From positions 7,502,001 through 7,566,000 of the forward strand of contig JASJZH010000006.1 of NCBI GenBank assembly GCA_037178975.1: a stretch of 64,000 nucleotides of DNA, written 5' to 3'. Below the pieces are notes generated by a model. It worked only from the letters and a program-made list of their open reading frames with translations, was not told the origin of the DNA and made no database searches. The position numbers and the translations under genes are program-made. Shown piece after piece: positions 26,119 through 37,213 of the stretch; positions within the stretch are counted from its first letter, which is position 1, and every line of letters begins with the position of its first letter. The stretch comes from Oscheius tipulae. Taxonomy: Eukaryota; Nematoda; Chromadorea; Rhabditida; Rhabditidae.

Positions 26119-29100
26119 ATGCAACCGCCACATTCACAGCGGCTTCTTAGTGGCGCCATTTTGGTGCTCGGCTTGAGCATGCTCATAGCTGGATCCATCA
26201 TGCTGGGAATCGGCGTCCATAAAAGCAAACAAAAAAGTACGTGTACTTCAGGCATACCGCCAGTAATTTCTGATTCAACAACAACAACAACAGCTGCTTC
26301 AGTACCAGATCGTTTGTTTGCTTTGAGAACAGCTTGATCATATCAGTTTATAGGCGATGTGATTCGAAAAATGATTCGGAAAGGCATCAAATGGCAGAAT
26401 ATACAGGAGAACCTACGTGATTTTACCAAAAAACCACATCAGGCGGGAACGGAAGCTAATAAGGAAGTGGCTGATATGATCAAAGAGAAATGGCAAAGCG
26501 CAGGGCTTGAAGGTATTACCGTTTTTAAATAAACTGATAAGTTTTAGATGTTCACGAAGTTTCTTACAACGTCCTTCTGACATATCCGGAGTGGGACAAT
26601 CCAAACACATTGTCGATTTCTCAGCCGAATGGTGATATTGTTTTCAAGACAAGTGGCACGAGCCCGGCAGTTCTCCCAGAGCAACAAGATCCAGGTAAAG
26701 AGTCTAACACAACAGAAAAATATTTTCTAGGCGCCGGAATACAATGGCTGGCCTTCTCACCGAATGGTTCAGTAACAGGAGATGTTGTCTATTGTCACTT
26801 TGGTTCGGCTAAAGACTTTCAAACACTGAAGGACAGGGGGATTCACCTTGCGGTATGACCTTGTTTTCAAGAGCACAAAAAGCGTTTTAGGGGAAAATAG
26901 CACTGATTCGGTATGGTAGCGTGTTCAGAGGAGACAAAGTGGCACAGGCTGAGAAGGCTGGAGCCATTGGAGCAATTTTGTATACCGATCCGGCTGAAGG
27001 AGCTACTCTGGGAACATCATCCAGTGCGTACAGTCTTGTGAAAGCTCTATTTGTGTTAGTTATAGTTCCATCCATGACAACTGTCTTTGAAAACTCTCTT
27101 GTATTTGCAGATGATACCTACCCTAACACCTACTATATGCCGTCGGAAGGGGTACAAAGAGGTACTCTGTACATTGGTGATGGAGACCCCTTGACACCTC
27201 TGTATCCATCAAAGCCCAATCTTTGGAAGTCATTGACTCTTGAAGAGGTTGGCTCATTTTATTAGTCACAATTATACTTTAGGCACTGAACGAAGGCGAT
27301 ATTCCCACTATCCCGTGTTTACCGATCTCGTATACGACTGCGCAAGAAATCTTAGGTCGAATGAATCCTCCCGAAGTAGATCCTTCTTGGAAGGGGGCCA
27401 TCAATACGACTTATAACTACGGACCAGGACTTAAAGATGGTATGAAGGTTACAATTGACGTACATGCTCATTTTCAGAACAGGTATGGTGTTTACATGCT
27501 CATACTGATCTCTTTTTAGAACTATCCAGAACATTATTGGTTATATTTACGGTACCGAGGAACAAGATCGATACGTAATCCTCGGAAATCACTACGATGC
27601 TTGGGTCTATGGCGCAATGGATCCCAATGCCGGAACTGCGGCTCTCGCGGAAGTCGTGCGTTCCATTGGACAAACTGTACAGCAAACGGGCTGGAGACCC
27701 GGTGGGCTAATGATAGGCTTCATTATGTAGGATGGTTCAGCCAGAACGATCATGTTTGCAAACTGGGATGCTGAAGAGTATGGAACCATTGGATCAGCTG
27801 AGTTCATTGAAGAGTTTGCTTCCATTCTGATGAAAAGGGCGGTAGTCTACTTAAATATGGACTGTCTCAAGGGAAATGTAACACTGTAAGAGAAATATGA
27901 ACTGAACTCATGAACTTTCCAGTTATGTGCAGGCATCTCCGGTGCTAAACGATGTTCTAATGAGTTCTGCCAAAAATGTTCCAAATCCAAATATGGAAGA
28001 GCTTAAGGCTGGGAGGAGCACTGTTTACGACACATGGTTTGACTTCAGACGATGCTTTCGGTGAAAATATTTTAGGCTTTATAACTTCGCTGATACTGAC
28101 GACCCGACCAAGCCTTACGTACAGATTCCCAATGGTGGATCTGATCACAAGAGCTTCTTGACCTATCTTGGAATCCCAGTCGTCAACTTCTACTTTTTGC
28201 AATACAATACTTCATTCACATATCCTTTGTACCACACGCTTTACGAGACACCTTTCGCAATCGAAAATCTAATGGACACTAGGAATTACTCGGTAAAAGT
28301 GTTTTATACCTTCCTACATCCTGTAGACTCATGTCGCTTTATCACAATACTGGGCAGAGATGGCTCTAAGCTTTGCCGACTCCCCTACCATTTCGTACAA
28401 GTGAGATTTTAAAATCAGACTATAACAGTTTTAGGCTTTCTGACCTGACTCAACAGATGAGCTATTCCTTCATTCCACAGCTTAGAGAAGCAATGCTGAA
28501 AAAGAATATGTCGGAGTACACTTCCGACGGTTTAAAACAGCTTGACTACATGTCTACAACATCTAAAGTTTGTTGTGGTAAGCTGTTCTTATGAAGTTTC
28601 AGAGTCTAGCTCAGCAAGCTATTGAATTTGACAAGAATACGTTCTCTTTTGACGATGACATCAAACTGAGGATAAAGTGGAACGATCGCATGATAAGGTT
28701 CCCACACTTTTCTCCGAACCGGATCCTTGTTTTAGTTTCCAGAACTGTTTTGTGAATCCGCGCGGAGCGCCGGGCGATCCCACGGCACGCCATGTTCTTT
28801 TTTCTACGAGCAAGACAGACTCATACGCGGGTAGCGTGATGCAGCAAGTATATGTCATTGTGAGTGAATCCTTTGTTTCTAGCCGCTGGAAGCAAGAGAA
28901 AAACTGTATGCAGACAGTGATTCAAAACGTGTCCTTTTGCTCTTTTGAGATAGTCATAAACACCGGCGCCATTAGCATAACAAAGATGTCAGCGTACAAG
29001 CAAATTGATTTAAACTGTCTGGGTCACACGCTAGTGTTCCAAGATGCAATACATTGTGCAATTCCCTTCAAACACCTTATTGAAATTCTGTTTTTCAGTT

Positions 29101-29227
29101 GAACGAAATGACACCCACGACCGACCTATCCACGCTACAGGAGCTCTCAAGAGAACTGGCAAATCAGATCTCAATCGTTCATTATAGTCTACAATGTGCG
29201 GGAAGTGCCATCAACAATTTCATTTAG
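26119..29227 (+). CDS. gcp-2: Glutamate carboxypeptidase II-like (M28 peptidase)
   Basis: Seventeen exons join in frame to 743 residues, close to the ~750 usual for the family. They begin 26119-26236, 26354-26512, 26548-26694, 26731-26852, and end 28883-28930, 29099-29227. The order is: short cytoplasmic N-terminus; one membrane anchor ([20 protein letters not shown]); a protease-associated domain ([20 protein letters not shown]); the zinc peptidase M28 domain; a helical dimerisation domain. All five metal ligands are visible: His and Asp in GNHYDAW and GAMDPNAG, the catalytic Glu pair in WDAEEYG, Asp in NMDCLKG, His in [10 protein letters not shown]. Family members are type II membrane enzymes that cleave C-terminal glutamate from N-acetyl-aspartyl-glutamate or folyl-polyglutamate. 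Most introns are under 50 nt, which is why the frame looks broken. The exact donor near 28847 is the least certain junction. Confidence 0.93.
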
Positions 29228-29333
29228 GGGAAGACATACATGTATTTTTGTACACACGAGTATCAGATATTTGAGATGAAAGCTTTGCTGGGACATGTGG
29301 AGAGCCGTAGTTGTTGTGCCTGTTTTGTTGTGT

Positions 29334-30456
29334 TCACCGGATATTCACCTGGACAGCAAGACTGCAGAGCCTCTGGATGTAGTAGTCTGCCTTCTGGACG
29401 TCTCCCTGGAAAAAAGCCTCATTTTTAAACTTTGCTGAAAGCCTCTGGATCACATAATTTACAGCACCAATCGGTTAGATCTTCGATTGTCAAGGTTGCT
29501 ATTTATCACGCGCACTCGAAAGCACGAGGAGTCAGCTGGACGACGCGCGAACGAGGAACAGCCACACGGAACTATAGTGCTACCAACCTTTCGAACAGCT
29601 CTTTCCCCCAGAATTCGTTCAGCCTTGGCGATCTGGAGAAATTGGCCTTTGGCTTCTGAATCGGATTCGGGCAAGGCAGCCGTGTACTCCTTCACAATAC
29701 TGTACGCACTCTTCAGATCCATGGCTCTGTAGATCAGATCATAGCTGAAAAGATTAGGTTATCAGGAGTGCCCCCGGGTTGCTTACTTCTCTGGGCAGAT
29801 AGTCACATGCAGCACCATAATCGGCGGCGGATTACCTGCAAAAGGATTTGTCATGAGGAGTCGGCAATGGAGGCTCATAGATAACCGAGAGGTGACAGTC
29901 AATATGGTTGACCGCAAGTGCACGCAATTTAGGTAAATAGCGGGATAAAGAGCAATTAGGCTATATGGATACTGTCTGTGGCATGAGCCGAAAGGAGGTG
30001 ATATGTTGCGAAGACGAGGCGGATTATAGCCAATTTACAAAAGACAACTGAAATATGGCAGGCAATAAACTGAAGACTGGAGCCGCTTTAATATTTTTAA
30101 GGCGTCGTTCAAAGGGAAGGGGGTGGGAAGGACTGAACTACTAGTGCAGATAGGGTTGATAACTGTTGCGAAGAAGAGTTTTTTTGACGCCTAAGCCATT
30201 AGAGAACGCAACTATTGGCTTCATTTGATAAGAACCAAGAGGACAGCAGATAGGAAGGAGAACGGAACAAAGAGTTGGCCTCATTCGGTAGTAGGAGACC
30301 GCCAGACGTAGCGATCATATTCTGACCAGACGGTCCTGTGCTAGTGGGCGGAGTCGGAGAGAACAGAGTGTGGGGGGGAACCCCCGAACGCACCGTCGGC
30401 ATGGCCTGTCGAGGCAGGGCCAAGTTGCGCAAGCAGTTATCTGAGTCGATTTGCAT
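29334..30456 (-). CDS. Unrecognised conserved-looking protein, partial model
   Basis: Three exons join in phase at the 3' end: 29787-29835 (NPPPIMVLHVTICPEN), 29588-29744 (YDLIYRAMDLKSAYSIVKEY, then TAALPESDSEAKGQFLQIAK and AERILGERAVRK) and 29334-29405 (GDVQKADYYIQRLCSLAVQV, stop TGA). A further exon at roughly 30230-30456 on the same strand encodes a Pro/Ser/Thr-rich start (MQIDSDNCLRNLALPRQ, then GLLLPNEANSLFRSPSYLL), but its junction to the rest was not resolved. The C-terminal part looks like an all-helical domain. Family unknown. The gene ends about 110 nt from the end of the convergent peptidase gene. Confidence 0.4.
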
Positions 30457-32141
30457 AAGGACAGTACACTGAACGGCTTAGTAGGGGTTCTCATCCTTGG
30501 CTAATTCATTGCAACTCTATACTTGAGAGTCAACAGCTGAGAAAAAAAGAGAGAAGGAGACGAATTGTCATGTGCCCAGACAGAGTGTAATGGATCGAAA
30601 ATCAGAGCGCTCTGGGGGCCCCGGTGTGAAAGAATGGTGTAGACGACGGTAGAAAGGGAAAAGCATCATTGGCGGCCCGCCGTAAGGGTGCATATCGCGT
30701 GCCGACAGACATAAACGGTCGGTATCTAATGTAAGATCCCACCAGACAGCCTTTCGATAACAAAGCAGACCGAAAAAGGAAGAGCATATCAGGTGAAGCG
30801 AGAGACAATGAGAGAAACAGAGTTAGTCTAAAAGAAAAGGGAGCGTCATCGAGATTCGAATAGTTACGAAACACATTGCACAACGTTTTGAAAACGCTGA
30901 GCAGAACTGAAAGCAAACATGTTTTCCTGTGCCAAATTTCCAGCGATATCACTCGCTCTGGGTTCTTTGTGTCTATCGCGTGGAGGATGAGTGCAGAGCG
31001 GATCTACAACACCTGGTCGGCCATGTAAAATGACAGCTCGACTAATTCTCGGAGCAGGGTCAACAGGACAAATATTATCAGCTGGCCTATTGTTTTTGCG
31101 TGATTGTTTGCTAGCAGAGAGAGAATTGAAGCAAGCTTACCAAGCACTGATAGCTGCAAAGGATTGAAAACAAATAGGAGCTGGAACTGTATAAATATGG
31201 CTCAATCATGTGCTTCCAAGCGAGCTTCTCTCGCCAAGACGACATAAACAATATCAATTGACTTTTTCGAAAGGTTTCGGAACCGTTATTTGTTCAAGGA
31301 TACCCGTGGTTCATTGAGTGGAAGGGAAGAGAGAGACAAAAAGTTTGTGAGAGACAGCTGCTGATGAGAATAAACACTGGACAATTATCTGGCCGAGGAG
31401 GTCGCATTTTATGCCGCTTTTGCGACTTGTCGCACATCTACGAGGTCATTATTGTAGTCTCGGGCGTATCGTAATTCACCTCCTGGCCGATAGCATCATT
31501 TACTTTGATGGATGTTTTAGAACGGCTAAAAAGGCCACATGTTGCGACCTCTTGAGACGGCTGATCAGAGCCCCCTCTTATCACCACACGGCAGTCTGTT
31601 CGCGACATTTTTTCAACAGTTTGGAACGGAGAGGAGGAAGAAGAAGGGGAACCGGTTGCTGCAAAAAATAACTTTTTCAGACACAACACATACAGATGGT
31701 AGACATCTTGATTGATTGCTTTGGGTGTAACCTAAGTTAGGCTAGAGAGGGTTACGGAAATTATCAGCGATACAGGGTGACCGAGCTTGGTATAACTAGA
31801 GGGCAATAACTAGAAGGTTTTTTGGTCAAGAAGTCCAACCCATGGAAGCCACTGCTAGGGGGAAATGAATGAAGCGTCACAGCCAATTGCCTTGAAATAA
31901 TACAAGCGACTACATCGGAGCGGTCAAAAGCCTAAATAGCATCCATATTGCCCTTTCTGTCTCTCAGCTACAGCTGTTTGCCCAGCCGTACCCCTCTCTC
32001 CCTGTCCGATTCGACCCCGTGGTGTAACGTTGCCCCATTCGCAAGCTCGACCCCAGCGACCATTTTCTGCTATCAAACCCGATAAAACTGCTTCTTCTGG
32101 CTGTCTGAAGTGAATTTTCCGTCAGCACTCTCTCTCTCAAA
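30457..32141. other. Divergent intergenic region
   Basis: Separates a minus-strand gene from the plus-strand MtnB/APIP gene. Overlapping open frames on both strands at 31411-31689 have somewhat coding-like composition; the minus one contains TGSPSSSSSPFQTVEKMSRT. No splice-consistent link to a neighbour was found. Confidence 0.4.
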
Positions 32142-33465
32142 ATGGGGAGTTTTATTGATGACAAAAACTTCCAAGCGATGGAAGTACTGACAGAAGATGA
32201 AAACGAGGAATCTTCCGAGGTAAGAGTCTGTGCATCAGCTTTTTGAATTAAACTTTCAGAAAATGACAAAAACGCTGTTCGTTGACCTGATGAAACAATT
32301 TTACGACATGGGCTGGATGAGAGGGACTGGCGGAGCTATGGGTGTCCGACTTGACCGAAAACATCTGTTGATCTCACCCTCTGCACTTCAGAAAGAACGT
32401 CTTAAAGAGTAAGCGTAATGTGTTTGGCTTCAATTGTTGAAGAATTCAGAGATGATATCTTTGAGTACAACCTGGAGAATCATCAGCTGGAGCATAGACC
32501 CAAGAACCATGCAGTGACCGTTTCTTCTTGCGCTCCACTGTTCACTCATGTTATGATGACCACAGGTACTGTTTTGATTTTTACATTTTCTGGGGTTTAT
32601 ATAGTTGAACAAATTCTTTCCGACGTAAAAGTCAAACCAGCATGCATCTCTGAACATCAAAGCAGTATGTATCTTCGAATGGTAAACCTGTGAGAAAATG
32701 TTTCAAATCATGTCCATGCGTTCGATTGTGTGGGAGAGCGAAGCTGACATTCCATTTGGCGTAGTCTTCAAAACTTTTTTTTGCTAATTTTTTCTTTGTA
32801 ATTCCCAAATTCTATGTTGCACCCTTATCTTTTCCGCCTAATTTAAAGCGCTTTGTTTGTAATTGGGAATATAAGTAGACTAAAGTATATTAAAAGGTCT
32901 TCCGGGTTAGCCTCCGTAAGTCTTACAATTTCAGGATCCAAATGTGTGCTTCACTCTCACTCATTCTCCTCAAACTTGATCACTCAGCTGATCAAAGAGG
33001 ATACATTTTCCATGTCACACCAAGAGTACATCAAAGGTTTGTCCCACTCACACAGTTTTACTGTTTCCTTGCTTTCAGGTATTTACGATCCTTTTTCTGG
33101 AAAAAATTTGACGTATGAGGATACATTGGTTATTCCTATCGTTGAGAACAAGCCCAGTGAAAGCCTGCTTCTGCCCGGGCTAGAAAGCGCAATGCTCGAG
33201 TACCCGCGAGCCACGGCTTGTCTTGTCCGCAACCATGGTCTTTTCGTCTGGGGCAACACTTGGCAGGATGCAAAAGTACAGTAGGTGTTAGATTATTTCC
33301 TTTTTACAAAATATTGCTTCTAGAATGGAGTGTATAGACTATCTTCTGGAGTTGGGTGCCAAGATGATAGAGAAAGGTTTTCTTCTGGTGAAAGAAGATC
33401 AGTCAAACGTCAAAACTTCGGAATCCCGTTATCAGCTCAGTTTTGCTCCGGATGACAGCTTGTGA
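32142..33465 (+). CDS. Methylthioribulose-1-phosphate dehydratase (APIP/MtnB family)
   Basis: Six exons (32142-32219, 32260-32408, 32450-32565, 32935-33036, 33079-33280, 33324-33465) give 262 residues, near the family length. The enzyme dehydrates 5-methylthioribulose 1-phosphate in the methionine salvage pathway in the cytosol; it is a class II aldolase/adducin fold protein using zinc. Visible zinc ligands are the two histidines of CVLHSHSFSS and the one in LVRNHGLFVWG; the catalytic Glu is in SMSHQEYIKGI. The substrate loop is GWMRGTGGAMGVRLD. The N-terminus carries an acidic leader (MGSFIDDKNFQAMEVLTED, then ENEE) before the conserved start. Five introns; the third is 369 nt, the rest about 40. 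A likely poly(A) signal (ATTAAA) follows 65 nt after the stop. Confidence 0.92.
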
Positions 33466-33529
33466 GCAACTTGTCAACTCATTGTGATCCAACTACATAT
33501 CAGGTTATGGTGTTGTTCGCATTTAGTCC

Positions 33530-33535
33530 ATTAAA
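33530..33535 (+). promoter_or_regulatory. Probable poly(A) signal (ATTAAA)
   Basis: Common variant of the poly(A) signal, 65 nt downstream of the MtnB/APIP stop codon. Confidence 0.35.
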
Positions 33536-33954
33536 AATTGTATGTGAATAAGCCCTTAATGATATATGGACATGGTGAAAAGAGTGGAGTCACGGACAGT
33601 AGTGAGATATTTAAAAAAAAAACAAAGCTACCAGGGAAACCGGCTCGTGAAAAACGGATAGAAACTACTTTTTTTCTCGTCCAGAGGACTCATGCTGATC
33701 GCGATGGGCGTCCGATCCGGAACGAACACATTTAGCTCTTTCCTAGGAACTCATAATCCTGGAGAAATCCTGATCTTCTTCACCCTTATCCTCAAGCTGT
33801 CGGAATTTGATCTTGCTGACACTCAAAACATTCCACAAAACAGCAGTTAGGATTTGATGAAACAAAAAACTAGTGCAATATTAAAGATTTCGCCGAGCTT
33901 GGATCCACATTCAGCGGTTGCATGTCATAATAACTTCCAAGTTCCTTAAGTTCC

Positions 33955-35130
33955 ATCTATCCAATGCAGAAGAAGGCTATCAAGAGCTTGACGTACACTG
34001 TCGATGAATTTGAGATCTTGGATGTGAAATTCGCTGAAACATTGAGACCGTACACCATCTTGAATGAGACGTGAATGCCAACGTGGTTCCAGATTTCGCC
34101 ATCAAAGATACAGTGATACGAGTCGTCTAAGCGGATTTGGTCGCTGTCGCAGACGACTTTTACAAAATATGAAAACGATGTTTGCAGTTGAGAGCCAGAT
34201 CGAGATTTTCTGCTCGTCCACTTTTGCTTTGACTTGCGAGAGTCTAGGTGCACCAGTCTTGGACGACTCTTGCTTTGTGTGCCGGTTCACTGACCTGTTG
34301 GAAACACCAACGGAACTGCGTCCGAGGCTACAAAACATCTTCTAGAATCTTCTTCTTGTACGCATTTTGATTGATTTTGACTCCAGCCTCGACGAATACC
34401 AAAGGATTTTCCCCATCGGATGTGATGGCTCCCCGAACCATAACTGAAGCTGGATGGGCACTTCTTCCGACGATTTTCCCTTTGGTAACAGCTTGTTTCA
34501 TGTTTCCGGCAATTACTCGATTATTTTGACGGTTGAGAACAGGCTCAATGCTGAAGAGTCTTTAATCACGAATGTGCAGATGCGTGTCATTCCTGAAGCG
34601 CGCGAGAAACTTCTTGCTTCTCTCCACTCGTCTTCATTATTTTTTTCGTAAGCAGGTGAGCTTGTTATTTCCGATAAGACCTCATATTCAGCTGCTGTTT
34701 GACAAAGGTTCGGATAGAAGTAGCACCGATGTTCATCTTCTTGGCCATCTGCCTCATTGAGCGGTGTCCATTTCGTCGCAGCTTCTCCCGAGCTTTTTTG
34801 ACGACACTGAGAACAATCACATTGTATTTCCTTCCTCTTCCACGACGGTCAGATACGTTTTCAAGCCCCTTGAATCGTTTGATCTCTTCTTGGACTGTCC
34901 TTTGTGACATTTGTGCTTGACTGATCGCTCGCGTACCATGACCCAACTTGTACATATCGATGACGCCAGGACGCTTCTGGTTCGACTCAACCATGATGTC
35001 TAAACTGATAAACCGTGAAAATCAATTTGTAAAAAATAATAATAATAAACGATAAAACACGCAAAAACGTGAAATATGCAATCGAAAAAGATTATCGCGA
35101 ACCACGCAGGTAATTAACACGCACCCTGTA
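33955..35130 (-). mobile_element. Frameshifted Tc1/mariner-type transposon relic
   Basis: The minus strand starts with an intact N-terminal part (34665-34994) that has two helix-turn-helix segments: SQAQMSQRTVQEEIKRF, a GRGRKYNV linker, and RRNGHRSMRQMAKKMNIGATSIRTF. This is typical of Tc1/mariner DNA-binding domains. The catalytic half continues to about 33955 in changing frames (for example WCFQQ-like and QDLKFIDSVRQALDSLL segments). The 5' outer end at 35095-35128 reads inward as an inverted-repeat candidate starting CAGGGTGCGTGTTAATTACC next to a TA at 35129-35130. No partner repeat was found on the left, so that end is lost or diverged. Related in plan and TIR start to the element at 47085. 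Confidence 0.8.
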
Positions 35131-35416
35131 CTCATATTACAAAGTGGGAGAGAGACGGAGCGAACCATGATCAAAGGGATGGGGGACCTGACGGTATCAA
35201 TGTGCTGGAATCATTGCCATCATTAGAACAAAGCAGACAATGCAGAGACGTCTGAAATAGGAGATTCCAAATATCAATTCCAATTCTCAGTTTCCGTACT
35301 CGCGACCGATTGTCCTTGAAACTGCAGTCTATGCTTTTAAGTTTCTTACGGGTCACCTCCTGAACTGTCTACGGGCAACATTATACTACTTTCCGTCTCC
35401 GCTCCTTCTCTTCTCG
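35131..35416. other. Promoter region of the UGT gene
   Basis: Short stretch between the transposon relic end and the UGT start; no coding content seen. Confidence 0.35.
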
Positions 35417-37213
35417 ATGTTGAGCTATCTCTCTTTTCTCCTGATAGCTGGTGGGATCAACTCTTCCAACATTCTAGTCTGGAGTCCGGCATATGGTCAG
35501 AGTCATGTTAACTTCATGGCCAGCATAGCAGAAACGCTGTCCACAGAACACAATGTTGTACGTTAGATTCTAAAGAACTAAGAAAATTACAGATATAGAC
35601 ACTACTGATAGTGGAATATGATCGCGATATCGATGTTCCAACCGTAGGAGGCTTCCATTTGCAACGCTATTTCTCAAAACTAGTTACTTCGGATGAATGG
35701 TCCAACCTACTGTTCAAGAAGGCTAACGTCTTTTCCCAAAAAACGTTTGAGCTCGGAGACTACTGGGTAATCGAGGACATAAACTACAGAGTCTGTCAAA
35801 GTAAATTTTCTTCCTCATCGATAAAAAAGCTTTAGGTATGCTCGATGATGTAAATTTCACTAGACAACTCCGACTTGATGGTTTTGATCTGATGTTTTTA
35901 GAAATGTTCCACTTTTGTCCAATCGGAATAGCCGAACTGGCCGGTATTCATAAAGTCGTGCTTGCTTCTAACCTGGGTATGACTATGACGCATATCCAGG
36001 TGAATGGTCTTGACATAAAGCTCAGTCAGACTCCAGGTGGCTTTTCCGCGGCACTATCCAATGCTTTTTCAGTTTTCATGTCAGCATATGGGACCAAGAT
36101 GAAGTTCACGGAACGAGTATACAATGTTCTGTCGTACTTCGTGCAGAAGGTTTTCTTTATTCGAACTTATTACTCGCAGCAGTATCTTTTCTCACAATAT
36201 TTCAATTACTTCTCTGATCTTTTGGACCTATTTCATGAGAAAACAACTCATGTTCTTCTGAACCTGAATGAGTTCACAGATCCTGCCCCCGTTTTGCCTC
36301 ACAATGTTAAGCACATCGGTGGAGCAACAATCCGTAATACTCGTCTTTTATCACAAGTAAGCATCTTCTCCTTTTCAAATTGGTAGTTTAGGAGCTCGAA
36401 AACCTTGTGAATTCTTCACCAGGTGGAGTAGTTCTCTTCTCTCTCGGTTCACTAGTAAACTCTATGGAGATGCCAAAGAAGATCCGGACAGCTTTCTTTG
36501 AAGCATTTGAGGCATTTCCTCAATACACTTTCCTTTGGAAAGACGATATTGCGGCTAACATGTCTGTCCCAAATGTCCATTTCCGTAGCTGGTTGCCCCA
36601 GGCTGACCTTCTTGCTCATCCGCGTGTGAAGGTCTTTATAACTCATGGAGGAATCAACTCCATACAGGAGGCATTGTATTTTGGAGTACCTATGATAATC
36701 ATGCCGCTATTTGCAGATCAGGTAACAGATTGGTTGAAAAGCCCACCTACCAAGAGCAACAAGTTCCAAAACCAAATGACCGTTTTTAGGAAGGTAACGC
36801 AGCAATTGCAGCCGAAAGAGGGTATGGCGTACGAGTTAACAAATTTGAATTAACAAAGGATGTGCTTGTCAGTGCTTTGCACCAGATTTTGAGAGAAGAC
36901 AGGTAATTTGAAAACTGACCGAACGTGTATGAAATTTAGTCCACACAGACCATTGGTTCGACAAGTATCATCTCTATTGAACGACAGTCCATATCGAATG
37001 CGTGAAGAAATCTTGAATGTGGCAAAAGCCTCAGCTTCAAAAATACCGCTAACTCACATTCATTCTAGGAAGGCAATGTCTTTTTTTCAATTTTATAATT
37101 TCGACGTGTACCTGTATTTGGCATCCATTGTTCTTTTTCTTTTTGTTAGCACCATTGCATTGTTCAATTTTTCTTCTCCTCAGTGTCAAAAACTGTCTAG
37201 CCCGGTGCGGTGA
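35417..37213 (+). CDS. UDP-glycosyltransferase (UGT, GT1 family)
   Basis: Six exons (35417-35557, 35599-35800, 35836-36356, 36392-36721, 36790-36902, 36940-37213) give 526 residues, the usual UGT size. The order is: signal peptide (MLSYLSFLLIAGGINS); an acceptor-binding N-terminal domain starting ILVWSPAYGQSHVNFM; the UDP-sugar-binding domain; one C-terminal membrane helix (YLYLASIVLFLFVSTIALF). The UGT signature is clear: WLPQADLLAHPRVKVFITHG, then GINSIQEALYFGVPMIIMPL, then FADQ. The enzyme conjugates glucose or glucuronate to small lipophilic molecules on the lumenal side of the endoplasmic reticulum and works in detoxification. The cytosolic tail is short and lacks the usual Lys-rich end. 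It starts about 290 nt downstream of a Tc1/mariner relic. Confidence 0.92.

Noticed and set aside
28037-28075. An apparent 15-nt intron (or frameshift) in the peptidase gene
   Set aside because: A better donor upstream gives a normal intron of 39 nt and restores the conserved frame ([12 protein letters not shown]).
30602-30952. 116-residue minus-strand open frame
   Set aside because: Low-quality composition, no motif and no link to the exons of the neighbouring minus-strand gene.
36790-37213. UGT thought to be C-terminally truncated
   Set aside because: Summed exons give 526 residues with a terminal membrane helix, the normal length; only the cytosolic tail is short.
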